Assembly (NCBI GenBank): GCA_038319685.1
Contig: JBBQDN010000002.1
Location: forward strand, 138,614 to 202,613
Length of the DNA: 64,000 bases
Reading direction: 5' to 3'
DNA from: UBA6022 sp038319685
GTDB lineage: Bacteria > Patescibacteriota > Saccharimonadia > Saccharimonadales > Saccharimonadaceae
In this document: positions 8,233 to 16,660 of the stretch, piece by piece
Layout of the letters: each line of letters starts with the position of its first letter
How positions within the stretch are numbered: position 1 is the first letter of the stretch
Notes under the pieces: generated by a model
What the model was told of the DNA's origin: nothing
The model's database searches: none
The model's input: only the letters and a program-made list of their open reading frames with translations
Position numbers and translations under genes: made by a program

Positions 8233-9084
8233 ATGGATATCGTTACTAACTGGTTTTATGCGCACGCTGGTGGAATCGGTACTATCCTCATTGTTGGAGC
8301 GCTTACCTACTGGGTAGGCACCATCCTCCTAGGTAAAGTAGTTACGAAAGTTTTGATCAGCGCCAGGCACCGCACCTGGCACCCCAAAGACATCGAAAAA
8401 CGTCAAAAAACGCTGTCTGCCTTGTTTGCTGGCGTATGGCGCATGCTGATTGTGATTGCTGTTGGCGTAGCACTTTTTCAGGAAACATTCCCCCACTATG
8501 ACCTCGCGCCCCTGTTCGCAAGTGCTGGTATTATCGGTATCGCACTAGGATTTGGCGCTCAGTCGCTGGTCAAAGATTTCCTTTCGGGATTGTTTATTAT
8601 TTCCGAAAATCAATACCGTGTCGGTGACATTATTGATATCGAAGGCTTTAGCGGAACCGTTGAACGAATCGGGACGCGTTCGACCGTACTCCGTGATGCC
8701 GACGGCAATGTCCATTATTTTCCTAATGGTATGGTCATGCATGTTATCAACAAAACAATGGGGTACAGTATGGCCCGTTTTTCAGTGGCTGTTCACCCGA
8801 CAAGCGACCTCGAACAAGTTATCGAGATTATTAATGACATTGGCCAAAAACTTTCAACCGAAGAAAAGTGGGAGCAAAAAATTATCGAACCACCTGCTTT
8901 CGTGTCGGTCGGTGAATTTACCGCATCGTCAGTCGATTTATTGATTGCAGGTAAAACGCAGCCCTCCGATCAATGGTCGGTGACCGCACAAATGCGTCGT
9001 CGTATCTTGGCAGATTTTGAAAAACGCAATATTCAACTTGCCGTTGTCCCCGTATTTTCAGGTCAGACAAAAGCTAAAAAATAA
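8233..9084 (+). CDS. mscS: Small-conductance mechanosensitive channel (MscS family)
   Basis: Opens under membrane tension to release solutes during osmotic downshock. 283 residues, the standard MscS size. Three hydrophobic segments (about 15-35, 70-88, 97-125) come first. The third contains the Gly/Ala-rich pore helix 'SAGIIGIALGFGAQSLVKDF' and ends in 'LSGLFIISE'. The beta domain follows, with 'YRVGDIIDIEGFSGTVERIG' and 'PNGMVMHVINKT'. The C-terminal alpha/beta cage domain is complete. Confidence 0.93.
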   Translation: MDIVTNWFYAHAGGIGTILIVGALTYWVGTILLGKVVTKVLISARHRTWHPKDIEKRQKTLSALFAGVWRMLIVIAVGVALFQETFPHYDLAPLFASAGIIGIALGFGAQSLVKDFLSGLFIISENQYRVGDIIDIEGFSGTVERIGTRSTVLRDADGNVHYFPNGMVMHVINKTMGYSMARFSVAVHPTSDLEQVIEIINDIGQKLSTEEKWEQKIIEPPAFVSVGEFTASSVDLLIAGKTQPSDQWSVTAQMRRRILADFEKRNIQLAVVPVFSGQTKAKK

Positions 9085-9087
9085 ATT

Positions 9088-9468
9088 CTATTCGGTCGAC
9101 TGCGGTGCTGGCTGATCGATCTGTAGCGATTCATCACTCATCACGTCGCCACCAAAACTATCAATACCGATAACTTGTTTTACTTGCTTGTTAAATAATG
9201 TTCGGAAATCGGAAATCGCCTGGCCATCAATTGCACCTGTTGATGGATATGTATCGAACCTATTGGACGGCACAACCTTGTCGCGAACCGCTTGATAACC
9301 TGGACGACTGAGGTCGAGCTGCGCAGCGCCACTACTCGCGTATAACGCCAGTGCACTTCCTACGAGTATAAGAGCGACAATAATAACCCCACTAATCATC
9401 GTAATAAACTTGTGTTTCGCCCATGGGCTAATGCCCTCTGTGTCATGCAGTACATGATCTTCGTTCAT
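9088..9468 (-). CDS. Hypothetical single-pass membrane protein (126 aa)
   Basis: One membrane helix near residues 22-45 ('ITMISGVIIVALILVGSALALYA') after a short cytoplasmic N-terminus. The rest is an extracytoplasmic, polar domain with no recognised family. Its ATG overlaps the stop of the upstream gene by 4 bases (ATGA), so the two are co-translated and probably act together at the membrane. Confidence 0.6.
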   Translation of the reverse strand: MNEDHVLHDTEGISPWAKHKFITMISGVIIVALILVGSALALYASSGAAQLDLSRPGYQAVRDKVVPSNRFDTYPSTGAIDGQAISDFRTLFNKQVKQVIGIDSFGGDVMSDESLQIDQPAPQSTE

Positions 9469-10004
9469 TTTTTCACCTCAACTGTTTTTGCCAGTACTTC
9501 AAATGATGATTGATATGCCTGAATGATCGTTTCAAGGTTTTTCGTGTGTTCATGAACGATTGTTCGTTTGACCCTGGCGTCGGATACACCGTCATAAAAT
9601 GCCACCGGTTGGTTAGTGCAGTTCATCGCGAGTACCGTCGACAGTGACTCTTCGTAGCTAATATAGCTGGCGCGAAATTGATTGAGTTCACGTTCATAGT
9701 CAACCGCAGATGTCACCAAAAGTGCACTATCGAGTCGATTACCCGCCGCTCGTCCGTTAAATGGCGCTATTAGTTTTGTCAGGATCGATTCGTACAATTG
9801 TCCCCTATTGACTCGCAGGAGCGCATCGCTGGCGTGCAGGCGTGATAGTGACGATTGCGCTTCGATACAGTTATTCCTGATACGTTCGACGTGTTCACTA
9901 CTCATTGCGACACTTGTTTCAGCATGAACCGACGAAAATACCCCAACAACGCTCAGTATGATGGCGGATGAGATAGCGATAGAAAGAAATCGGTGACGTT
10001 GCAT
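9465..10004 (-). CDS. Secreted helical protein of a conserved Patescibacteria type
   Basis: 179 residues with a signal peptide (about 1-28, ending 'SVHAE') and no further membrane segment. The mature part begins 'ERIRNNCIEAQSSLSRLHAS' and 'LLRVNRGQLYESI', a pattern I have seen in secreted proteins of this phylum without known function. Two Cys ('NNC' and 'MNC') could pair. It is predicted helical and is translationally coupled to the membrane protein that follows, so a surface partner role is plausible. Confidence 0.65.
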   Translation of the reverse strand: MQRHRFLSIAISSAIILSVVGVFSSVHAETSVAMSSEHVERIRNNCIEAQSSLSRLHASDALLRVNRGQLYESILTKLIAPFNGRAAGNRLDSALLVTSAVDYERELNQFRASYISYEESLSTVLAMNCTNQPVAFYDGVSDARVKRTIVHEHTKNLETIIQAYQSSFEVLAKTVEVKK

Positions 10005-10030
10005 TACTCTTTATTATCTAACACCATAGC

Positions 10031-10840
10031 CTACTTGGTCAAATGCAATTTCGTGTCAGTGCGCGTCACCAGGCCGTCTTTGATCAACCCATTGAGTGCA
10101 GTAACAAACCGTTCGTCAGCATCTAGCTGTGATCGCAGGTCACTTTCGGTCATAGTGTCCGTCGCGAGATATCGAATAATCTGGCCACGAACCTCGCGCA
10201 GGCTACCTTTTAGTTTACGCTGTTTTTTATAATGCGTACTTTGTTGTAATCGACCGCTACCTTGTTTTTTGAGCCAACTACCGTAATCCATCACTGCCCA
10301 GTAAAATTCCCGAGGATGTGCCGTATCGAGAGTTTCCTTGATATGTTCTATGAGTTCTTTGTCATGCACTTTTTCGCCGTGACCAAAAAAATGGTGAAAA
10401 TAGACTGTTCGAATATTGGTTTCGACAAATGCCACCGGCTGATTAAAGGCATAGGCCATAATCGCACCAGCAGTGTTCGGACCAACACCAGGCAGCGTCC
10501 GCAACGCTTCGCGATTATCTGGCATGATGCTATCAAATTGCTCGACGATAGCTTTGGCGGCTGCGTGGAGATATTTCGCCCGACGATTATACCCAAGTCC
10601 ACTCCACATAATCAGAACGTCTGATAAGCTAGCACTCGCAAGCCTTTTTTCGTCCGGAAACGCCGCGATAAAATCATTGAATTTTGGAATCACGCGATCA
10701 ACCTGTGTCTGCTGAAGCATCAGTTCGCTGACTAAAATATAATACGGCCGTGTATCTTGGCGCCACGGCATATCACGGTATAGTTGTCGGCCTTTGTCCC
10801 AAATATGATTTTGAAACTCCTGGGGTGTCATGGTATTCAT
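10031..10840 (-). CDS. MutY-like A/G-specific adenine glycosylase without Fe-S cluster
   Basis: A base-excision repair glycosylase of the HhH-GPD superfamily; MutY removes A paired with 8-oxoG. The catalytic Glu sits in 'SELMLQQTQVDRVIPKF', and the helix-hairpin-helix is 'LRTLPGVGPNTAGAIMAYAF'. Two departures from MutY are visible. The four-Cys Fe-S motif after the catalytic domain is absent ('MDYGSWLKKQGSGRLQQSTH'), as is the C-terminal 8-oxoG-recognition domain. The second catalytic residue, normally Asp, reads Glu in 'FVETNIRTV'. The start is set at 10840 (a second ATG lies at 10831). A longer frame upstream runs into the terminator of the neighbouring foreign gene. Confidence 0.75.
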   Translation of the reverse strand: MNTMTPQEFQNHIWDKGRQLYRDMPWRQDTRPYYILVSELMLQQTQVDRVIPKFNDFIAAFPDEKRLASASLSDVLIMWSGLGYNRRAKYLHAAAKAIVEQFDSIMPDNREALRTLPGVGPNTAGAIMAYAFNQPVAFVETNIRTVYFHHFFGHGEKVHDKELIEHIKETLDTAHPREFYWAVMDYGSWLKKQGSGRLQQSTHYKKQRKLKGSLREVRGQIIRYLATDTMTESDLRSQLDADERFVTALNGLIKDGLVTRTDTKLHLTK

Positions 10841-10879
10841 TATATGCCAAATTCTTCTATGAATGCTCGTGTCAAATGA

Positions 10880-10911
10880 AAAAGCCCTCAAGACTTTTTC
10901 AAGTTTTGAGG
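10880..10911 (-). terminator. Terminator of the GC-rich foreign gene
   Basis: 9-bp stem (10886-10894 with 10903-10911, one G-T pair) and, on the minus strand, a T run. It lies between the foreign gene and the mutY-like gene and isolates the two. Confidence 0.75.
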
Positions 10912-10985
10912 ACCGATGGCGTCCGGAAAGACCAAGGATCGAAATCCAAAGCCCTCCCGGACACCAAGGAACCAAGGTCCCAGTA

Positions 10986-11576
10986 TCAGCACTCCCTGAC
11001 CGACGGAGACGAACAGTAGTCATTCCGGTAATCAGCCCAGCGGCCGCTCAGCCCCAGCTGGCGGCCGTCGTCCCACCGGCGGAGGCACGGAACGTGCGAC
11101 CAGTTCCCGTCGTACTTGAGCTGGTAGCCCGTGAGGTTCGGAGCCGAAGCACCGTTGAACCATGCGAGCGGCCAGTCCGAGAACTGGATCTGTGCCGAGA
11201 CGACCTCGCTTGCTGCGAGATTGTCCTGACCCCACAAGGAGTCGGGACGGGCGCCTTTGCCGTGTTCTGGGTTGAATGCCAGCCAGACGGGACCCGTGTA
11301 CTCACGCTTCTTCGGCGAGAGGCGCAGGTTTGCCTGATCCGACTTGACGCCATCCCGGCGGTACTTGGTGTAGCCCGTAGGGGCCTTGACCTTGTCCCAA
11401 AGGGAGTCGAAGCTGTCTGGAACGTGCAGAAGCAACACCTCGGACTTCGTCCAGGGGGTGAACTCCTTGGGCGGCTCGGGCAGAACGGCGTTCGGCCAGA
11501 GCTGACGCGCACGCGCGAGCTGTTGCTCGGGGGTACGCCACCAGGTGATACCGGTCAGCTGTTCGATGGTGGTCAT
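10986..11576 (-). CDS. GC-rich hypothetical protein, probably horizontally acquired
   Basis: 196 residues, soluble, with many Trp, Pro and Arg. The N-terminus is 'MTTIEQLTGITWWRTPEQQL', and the C-terminus is Cys-containing. No family is recognised. Codons are strongly G/C-ending, unlike all neighbours: three 60-base lines counted by hand gave 78, 60 and 60 % GC, against 47 % in a murC line. The gene has its own terminator and sits as an island between mutY and msrA. A 271-residue open frame on the opposite strand is a by-product of the GC bias. Its origin is probably a higher-GC organism, possibly a host actinobacterium or a phage. Confidence 0.6.
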   Translation of the reverse strand: MTTIEQLTGITWWRTPEQQLARARQLWPNAVLPEPPKEFTPWTKSEVLLLHVPDSFDSLWDKVKAPTGYTKYRRDGVKSDQANLRLSPKKREYTGPVWLAFNPEHGKGARPDSLWGQDNLAASEVVSAQIQFSDWPLAWFNGASAPNLTGYQLKYDGNWSHVPCLRRWDDGRQLGLSGRWADYRNDYCSSPSVREC

Positions 11577-11646
11577 GATGACCCTATCCCTGCCGTAGAC
11601 TTCTCCGATGCAATTTGCAGCGGTGATCTCAACTGCATGGTTGAGA

Positions 11647-11686
11647 ACGGCGTATTACGTGCAAAAGTTTGTACATAAAACGCCGT
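11647..11686. promoter_or_regulatory. 40-bp near-perfect dyad at the edge of the GC-rich island
   Basis: The two halves of 11647-11686 pair at 16 of 20 positions plus one G-T, with the centre between 11666 and 11667. Arms ACGGCGT and ACGCCGT enclose TTA.GT.CAAA / TTTG.AC.TAA. It lies about 70 bases upstream of the foreign gene's start, where base composition returns to the local average. It may be a repressor site, a leader hairpin, or an element end. Confidence 0.5.
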
Positions 11687-11771
11687 CCTCATTAGAGAGT
11701 GCTAAACTGTTAAGGTTCACTATTTTGATTATATCACAAATTGCCCCTTTACGCAACTAAGCCTAGGGGAG

Positions 11772-11777
11772 TATACT
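11772..11777 (+). promoter_or_regulatory. -10 hexamer TATACT for leaderless msrA
   Basis: TATACT ends 6 bases before the msrA ATG at 11784. Confidence 0.65.
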
Positions 11778-11783
11778 AGATAT

Positions 11784-12314
11784 ATGACAACCTTGACGGT
11801 AGCAGGCGGATGTTTCTGGTGTATCGACGCGGTATTTCGGCGTCTGAAAGGTGTGTCTTTGTCAGTGTGTGGGTACGTGGGCGGAGACCAACGTGACGCC
11901 GACTATTACCGAGTAGGCAGTGGTCGCACGGGACATGCCGAAAGCGTCCAGGTAACATTTGATGAAACCGTTATACCCGCCGATACACTGCTCGATATAT
12001 TTTTCCTTATCCATAACCCAACAACATTAAACCGCCAAGGAAATGACGAGGGGGCACAATATCGTTCAGCTGTTTTCTATAGTGACGACAGCCAGAAACT
12101 CTTGTTTGAACGTGCAATCGCGCGCGCCCAGGATATTTGGCAAGATCCTATTGTGACCGAGGTGACACCGCTTGAAACGTTTTACGAAGCCGAACCTGAA
12201 CATCAAGATTACTTCAATAATAATCCCGGCAATGGCTATTGTTCGATCGTGATTCTGCCAAAAATCGTCAAGGCCCGCAAAGCCTACAGTAACTGGTTTA
12301 AGGAGGAGTCATGA
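11784..12314 (+). CDS. msrA: Peptide-methionine (S)-S-oxide reductase MsrA
   Basis: Repairs oxidised methionine in proteins. 176 residues, full length. The active-site motif GCFWC is at residues 9-13. 'CGYVGGDQRDADYYRVGSGR' and 'GHAESVQVTFDE' are the conserved substrate-side segments, and 'QGNDEGAQYRSAVFY' is the family signature. No MsrB domain is fused. It is the first gene of an apparent operon: its stop overlaps the next ATG (ATGA), and the third gene follows after one base. Confidence 0.95.
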   Translation: MTTLTVAGGCFWCIDAVFRRLKGVSLSVCGYVGGDQRDADYYRVGSGRTGHAESVQVTFDETVIPADTLLDIFFLIHNPTTLNRQGNDEGAQYRSAVFYSDDSQKLLFERAIARAQDIWQDPIVTEVTPLETFYEAEPEHQDYFNNNPGNGYCSIVILPKIVKARKAYSNWFKEES

Positions 12315-12940
12315 TACTGACAAAATATGGTCATGCCTGTTTTACGGTCGAAAAAGACGGCGTCCAACTAGTTGTTGATCCAGGTAATTTTAGTACTGAT
12401 TATATTCCAAGTAACACGGTCATTGCAGTCGTGATCACCCACGAGCACCCTGATCATTTTGACCATGAACAACTCGAAGCCATCATCGATAAAAACCCCG
12501 ATGCGGTCATTATCGGGAACGAATCGATTACTTCCAAAATTGACGTGTTTCAAACTCGCACGGTTACCGCTGGCGAACATGTGACAATTGGGCCATTCGA
12601 ACTTGATTTTACTGGCGGTGAACACGCTGTTATCCATGATAGTTACCCGCGTGCAACGAATGTTGGCGTCATGATCAATGACCTACTGTATTATCCTGGT
12701 GATTCGTTCGTTGTTCCTAATAGGCCTGTTGATACGCTTGCGATCACTGCCAATGCCCCATGGATGAAGACAAGTGAGGCAATGAATTTCCTGGCTACCA
12801 TCAACCCACGATACGCCTTTCCGACACACGATTCCTTACTATCAGACGTAGGGAAAAGCCTGACCGACCGATTACTCGGAAGTATTGCTGAAAAACAAGG
12901 CATCACCTATAGGCGGCTCGATGGCCCGATTGAAATCTAA
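12311..12940 (+). CDS. MBL-fold metal-dependent hydrolase (UlaG/COG2220-like)
   Basis: 209 residues with the beta-lactamase-fold zinc motif 'THEHPDHFDH', a further His in 'GGEHAVIHDSYP', the Asp ligand in 'YYPGDSF' and the last His in 'PTHDSLL'. The compact form that begins 'MILTKYGHACFTVEKDG' belongs to the L-ascorbate-6-phosphate lactonase-like group. Members have diverse or unknown substrates, so no reaction is assigned. It overlaps msrA by 4 bases and is followed by the alkA-like gene, giving a repair/stress operon. Confidence 0.85.
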   Translation: MILTKYGHACFTVEKDGVQLVVDPGNFSTDYIPSNTVIAVVITHEHPDHFDHEQLEAIIDKNPDAVIIGNESITSKIDVFQTRTVTAGEHVTIGPFELDFTGGEHAVIHDSYPRATNVGVMINDLLYYPGDSFVVPNRPVDTLAITANAPWMKTSEAMNFLATINPRYAFPTHDSLLSDVGKSLTDRLLGSIAEKQGITYRRLDGPIEI

Positions 12941-12941
12941 T

Positions 12942-13580
12942 ATGAATACGCCTATTACCTTGGCAGTTCAGACGATCGTTGATCGCGACCCGATCTTAGC
13001 ACCAGTCATCGCTGGCCACGATGTTCCTAGTTTTGTTCCCCATACTAATTATTACCAAGAGTTGGTTGAAAGTATCATCAGCCAGCAACTCAGCGTGAAA
13101 GCGGCCGCATCGATCCGAAAAAGATTTGTCGAATTATTTGATGGTATATTTCCTTCACCCGAACGAATTATCGACAAAACCATCGAGCAACTGAGGGGCG
13201 TCGGTTTGTCACGTGGCAAATCAGTCTATATTCAGGACCTCGCCCGGCATATTATCGATGGCACACTCAATCTTGATGCACTTGATACATTATCAAACGA
13301 TGAGATTATCGATAAATTAACTCAGGTAAAAGGAATTGGTGTTTGGACTGCGCATATGTTTTTGATGTTTTGCATGGGCCGACTCGATATCCTGCCGGTT
13401 GGTGATTTGGGGATTCGCAGTGGCATCAAAAAACTCTACGATCTTGAAACACTCCCAGCCCCAAGTGATATTGAACTCATTGCCCGCGAGTATAACTGGC
13501 ACCCCTACGAGTCGATTGCGTCGTGGTATGTCTGGAAGTCGCTCGAAAACGCCCCTATCGGCGCGTCACGAAACGAATAA
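12942..13580 (+). CDS. DNA-3-methyladenine glycosylase II (AlkA-like)
   Basis: Removes alkylated bases from DNA. About 212 residues of the HhH-GPD fold. 'YYQELVESIISQQLSVKAA' opens the domain, 'LTQVKGIGVWTAHMFLM' is the helix-hairpin-helix, and the catalytic Asp is in 'ILPVGDLGIRSGI'. The E. coli AlkA N-terminal TBP-like domain is missing, as in the short Mpg2/AlkA forms. The start at 12942 (one base after the previous stop) is preferred; an in-frame ATG at 12921 would overlap the MBL gene. The 3' end overlaps the convergent hydrolase gene. Confidence 0.88.
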   Translation: MNTPITLAVQTIVDRDPILAPVIAGHDVPSFVPHTNYYQELVESIISQQLSVKAAASIRKRFVELFDGIFPSPERIIDKTIEQLRGVGLSRGKSVYIQDLARHIIDGTLNLDALDTLSNDEIIDKLTQVKGIGVWTAHMFLMFCMGRLDILPVGDLGIRSGIKKLYDLETLPAPSDIELIAREYNWHPYESIASWYVWKSLENAPIGASRNE

Positions 13581-14130
13581 CCCAAAACCCGTACAAAATA
13601 ACACAGGTTGCAATTGCGCTAATATGACCAATGGCAAAAATACGATGCGTCTTGACGCCTTTGATGAGCGTGTCGCTTAGCATGACGGTCGGATCATACG
13701 CTGATCGAAGGACGGTAATATCACGACGACGATCGGCCTTGATAGTACTCATGGCTGATTTTAGATGTTGGAGTGACGTTTTAAACGACGGACTGCGCGC
13801 CAGGATACGAGGGGCAACAGGTGTGTTTGGGTTATTCACTGCACATATCGACACTAAACGATGGAGTTGGATGTCCTGTGAAAAAACGTTCAAAGCAATC
13901 GCACCGCCAGCACTCTCAGATACAAGTGAAACTGTTTTACCTGATTTTCTTGCACGAGCGATAGCTTTCTTAATACTGGTTTCTCGTTGTTCGTATGATC
14001 CACCCTTGTACCAACCCATTGGAATATATTCGACACTGACCCCGTACAGGCGCCAGGACTGCAAAACAGACCGACGGAACCCATCGTAATAGTCACCAAG
14101 TCCTGGAATATAAATAATATGATGTTTCAT
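13555..14130 (-). CDS. Alpha/beta-hydrolase-like protein with C-terminal hydrophobic segment
   Basis: 191 residues. 'HIIYIPGLGDYYDGF' is the oxyanion-hole strand, and 'VSLVSESAGGAIALNVF' is the nucleophile elbow with Ser (SxSxG, a variant of GxSxG). The candidate acid is in 'AYDPTVMLSDT' and the His in 'FAIGHIS'. The C-terminal 20 residues ('ISAIATCVILYGFWVIRFVT') are hydrophobic and could anchor it to the membrane. The substrate is unknown. Confidence 0.65.
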   Translation of the reverse strand: MKHHIIYIPGLGDYYDGFRRSVLQSWRLYGVSVEYIPMGWYKGGSYEQRETSIKKAIARARKSGKTVSLVSESAGGAIALNVFSQDIQLHRLVSICAVNNPNTPVAPRILARSPSFKTSLQHLKSAMSTIKADRRRDITVLRSAYDPTVMLSDTLIKGVKTHRIFAIGHISAIATCVILYGFWVIRFVTRR

Positions 14131-14192
14131 TATAGATAGCGGTACAATTCTTTTCTTTAGTATACCACTCGCGGCACAACTGCGTCGACTGA

Positions 14193-14198
14193 TATACT
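14193..14198 (+). promoter_or_regulatory. -10 hexamer TATACT for leaderless DUF1361 gene
   Basis: TATACT ends 6 bases before the GTG start at 14205, which supports GTG as the real start. Confidence 0.6.
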
Positions 14199-14204
14199 AG
14201 TAAC

Positions 14205-14870
14205 GTGACTAGTTCCCTTCGTCGATTTATTATTAGTTGCGGCCTATTGTCGCTGCTTGGTGTGCTGTTATTTATTGTTGGCGCAATTACCAACGAACGA
14301 TTTACTCATGCCTATTTGTTCTGGAATTTATTTCTGGCCTGGATTCCGCTATTACTTGCACTCGCTATTCACCGATATAGTAACGATAATGGTCTCAAAA
14401 AACCCGCTCTCCGTGCAAGCATACTCGCCGTATGGGTACTATTTTTGCCAAATGCATTTTATTTGCTAACGGATTATATCCATGTGACCGAAATTGCACG
14501 TGTTGACCCTGTATTCGACAGTGTGATGTTTAGCACGGTTATCAGCGTTGGGTGTGCGATCGGTATCGCCAGCCTACTGATTGTCCATAGGTCATTACTT
14601 CGAATTATGAGTCGTCTGCATGCTCAAATAATTATTGGTGTCGCCATTGCCGCCTGTAGTTTTGCGATTTATTTGGGGCGAGAATTACGGTTTAATAGCT
14701 GGGACATTATCACCAATCCATTACAACTCGTGTCTGAAATTATGCGAATTGTCATCGAACCATCCAACCATTTGCAAGCATACGTAACAAGTTTGACGTT
14801 TTTTATTGTCATTCTGGCTGTCTATATGGCAACTTGGTGGACACTTGGCCTACCAACAAAAAAAGGCTAA
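14205..14870 (+). CDS. DUF1361 membrane protein
   Basis: 221 residues with about six membrane helices. The family signature 'VLFLPNAFYLLTDYIHV' is present near residue 75. Function is unknown in all members. It begins with GTG right after a -10 element and overlaps aspS tail to tail by 4 bases. Confidence 0.85.
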   Translation: MTSSLRRFIISCGLLSLLGVLLFIVGAITNERFTHAYLFWNLFLAWIPLLLALAIHRYSNDNGLKKPALRASILAVWVLFLPNAFYLLTDYIHVTEIARVDPVFDSVMFSTVISVGCAIGIASLLIVHRSLLRIMSRLHAQIIIGVAIAACSFAIYLGRELRFNSWDIITNPLQLVSEIMRIVIEPSNHLQAYVTSLTFFIVILAVYMATWWTLGLPTKKG

Positions 14871-16615
14871 ATACCGAGTTCTTTGAGTTGACGAGGATCA
14901 ACCAGACCTGGTGAGTTCATCATGAGATCAACACCGGAACCGTTTTTTGGAAAGGCGACAACCTCACGAACATTTGATTCATCGAGTAGTTCCATAAGGA
15001 TACGATCAATCCCGAATGCACAGCCAGCGTGTGGCGGTGCACCAAATTTAAACGCGCTGAGCATCGCACCGAATTTATCTTCGACGTATTGTTTATCATA
15101 CCCTAACAGACTAAATACTTTATAAAGTACGTCGGGATTATGATTACGCACACCACCAGAACAAATTTCGTAGCCGTTCATGACCATATCATATTGATCG
15201 GCCACAATATCAAGTTTGTTCTCGTTCGAGTCCAGTGCTTCAACACCACCGCGTGGCATACTGAACGGGTTATGGCCAAAATCAAGTTTATTAGCAGCAG
15301 CGTCCCATTCGTAAAAAGGAAAATCGACGATCCAGGCAAGTGCAACAACGGTTGGATCTTTGAGTTTAAAGTGAACAGCAAATTCACTGCGAAGTCGTCC
15401 CAGTACTTTGTTGACAAGCGGTCGCACATCAGCGCCAAAGAACACTGCATCGCCGTCCTCGGCACCGGTTTTTGATTTAATCGCATCAAGCTCAACTTGT
15501 GAAAGGAACTTCGCAATCGGTGATTTTACTTCACCATTTTCATAAGTCACATACGCAAGTCCGCCTGCGCCTTCTGATTTTGCAATTATCGTAAAGTCGT
15601 CGATTTGCTTACGACTCAAGCTACCGCCGTCTTTAACACAGATTGCTTTCACTGCCTTGCCGTCAGTCGTTGCACTTTTGAACACACCGAATTCAGAGTT
15701 TACGAATACGTCCGTGAGATCAACTAGTTTCATATCAAATCGCAGGTCAGGTTTATCGGAACCGTAGGTTTCCATGGCATCAGCATAAGTAATACGCGGC
15801 ACAATGTCGCTAAGTAACTTCTTGCCAGCAAAACCAGTCACCAGATTTTTAATAAGTGGTTCCATTGTACTGCGTACTTCTTCACCGTCTTCGACAAAGG
15901 ACATCTCGAGGTCGAGTTGGTAGAATTCACCATATAGTCGATCAGCACGTGGGTCTTCGTCCCGAAAACACGCAGCAATCTGGTAATACCGAGGAATACC
16001 ACCAACCATCAAAAGCTGTTTAAACTGCTGCGGGGCCTGTGGCAGCGCATAAAATTTACCTTCCTGGAGTCGTGAAGGAATCAGAAAATCTCGCGCACCT
16101 TCTGGGCTAGAGTTAGCAATAATCGGCGTAGTCACTTCGATAAATTCACCTGATTCCATATAGTCACGAATAATCTTGTAGTACTGAGCGCGCCTGCGCA
16201 TTATTTCCTGCATCCTGGGTCGACGCATATCAAGGTAGCGATATTTCAAACGGAGTTCTTCGCCCGCCTGGGCGTCAGAAAAAGGTTGGATCGGCAGTGT
16301 TTCGGAACGGTTAAGAACTACGATAGTCTGGACGGCCAGCTCGATACCACCGGTCGCAATATGATCATTTTTTAATTCCGGTGCACGTTCGCGCACTATG
16401 CCATCGACACGAATCACAAACTCATCACGAACGTCTTCGGCAACAGCAAATGCATCGGCTGCTTCGGGATTAATAACAAGTTGCAGTAGTCCAGTATGGT
16501 CACGTAAGTCAATAAAAATCAGGCCACCGTGATCACGACGAGCATGTACCCAGCCAGAAACGCTGATTTGTTCGCCAATTTTCGTCACTGCATCTTTAGT
16601 AAGTGTTCGTGTCAT
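14867..16615 (-). CDS. aspS: Aspartyl-tRNA synthetase
   Basis: Charges tRNA-Asp (and tRNA-Asn if non-discriminating). 582 residues, the bacterial type. The OB-fold anticodon domain comes first ('VSGWVHARRDHGGLIFIDLR'). It is followed by class II motif 2 'RYYQIAACFRDEDPRADR', the GAD insertion (about 280-410), and motif 3 in 'AFGIDRILMELL', then 'NSPGLVDPRQLKELG'. Whether it is discriminating cannot be read reliably here. A TAGAAT hexamer lies 9 bases before the ATG. Confidence 0.96.
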   Translation of the reverse strand: MTRTLTKDAVTKIGEQISVSGWVHARRDHGGLIFIDLRDHTGLLQLVINPEAADAFAVAEDVRDEFVIRVDGIVRERAPELKNDHIATGGIELAVQTIVVLNRSETLPIQPFSDAQAGEELRLKYRYLDMRRPRMQEIMRRRAQYYKIIRDYMESGEFIEVTTPIIANSSPEGARDFLIPSRLQEGKFYALPQAPQQFKQLLMVGGIPRYYQIAACFRDEDPRADRLYGEFYQLDLEMSFVEDGEEVRSTMEPLIKNLVTGFAGKKLLSDIVPRITYADAMETYGSDKPDLRFDMKLVDLTDVFVNSEFGVFKSATTDGKAVKAICVKDGGSLSRKQIDDFTIIAKSEGAGGLAYVTYENGEVKSPIAKFLSQVELDAIKSKTGAEDGDAVFFGADVRPLVNKVLGRLRSEFAVHFKLKDPTVVALAWIVDFPFYEWDAAANKLDFGHNPFSMPRGGVEALDSNENKLDIVADQYDMVMNGYEICSGGVRNHNPDVLYKVFSLLGYDKQYVEDKFGAMLSAFKFGAPPHAGCAFGIDRILMELLDESNVREVVAFPKNGSGVDLMMNSPGLVDPRQLKELGI

Positions 16616-16660
16616 ATTAGACTCATTCTATCATTTACCCCTTGAATTGTCACGGTCGGA

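Noticed and set aside
10863..11678. 271-residue open frame on the plus strand across the GC-rich island
   Set aside because: GC-rich DNA opens several frames at once. The minus-strand frame has a normal amino-acid mix, its own start and a terminator in the right orientation.
11692..11705. GAGTGCTAA, half of a CIRCE heat-shock element
   Set aside because: The matching TTAGCACTC at the required 9-base spacing is absent, so it is only a chance half site.
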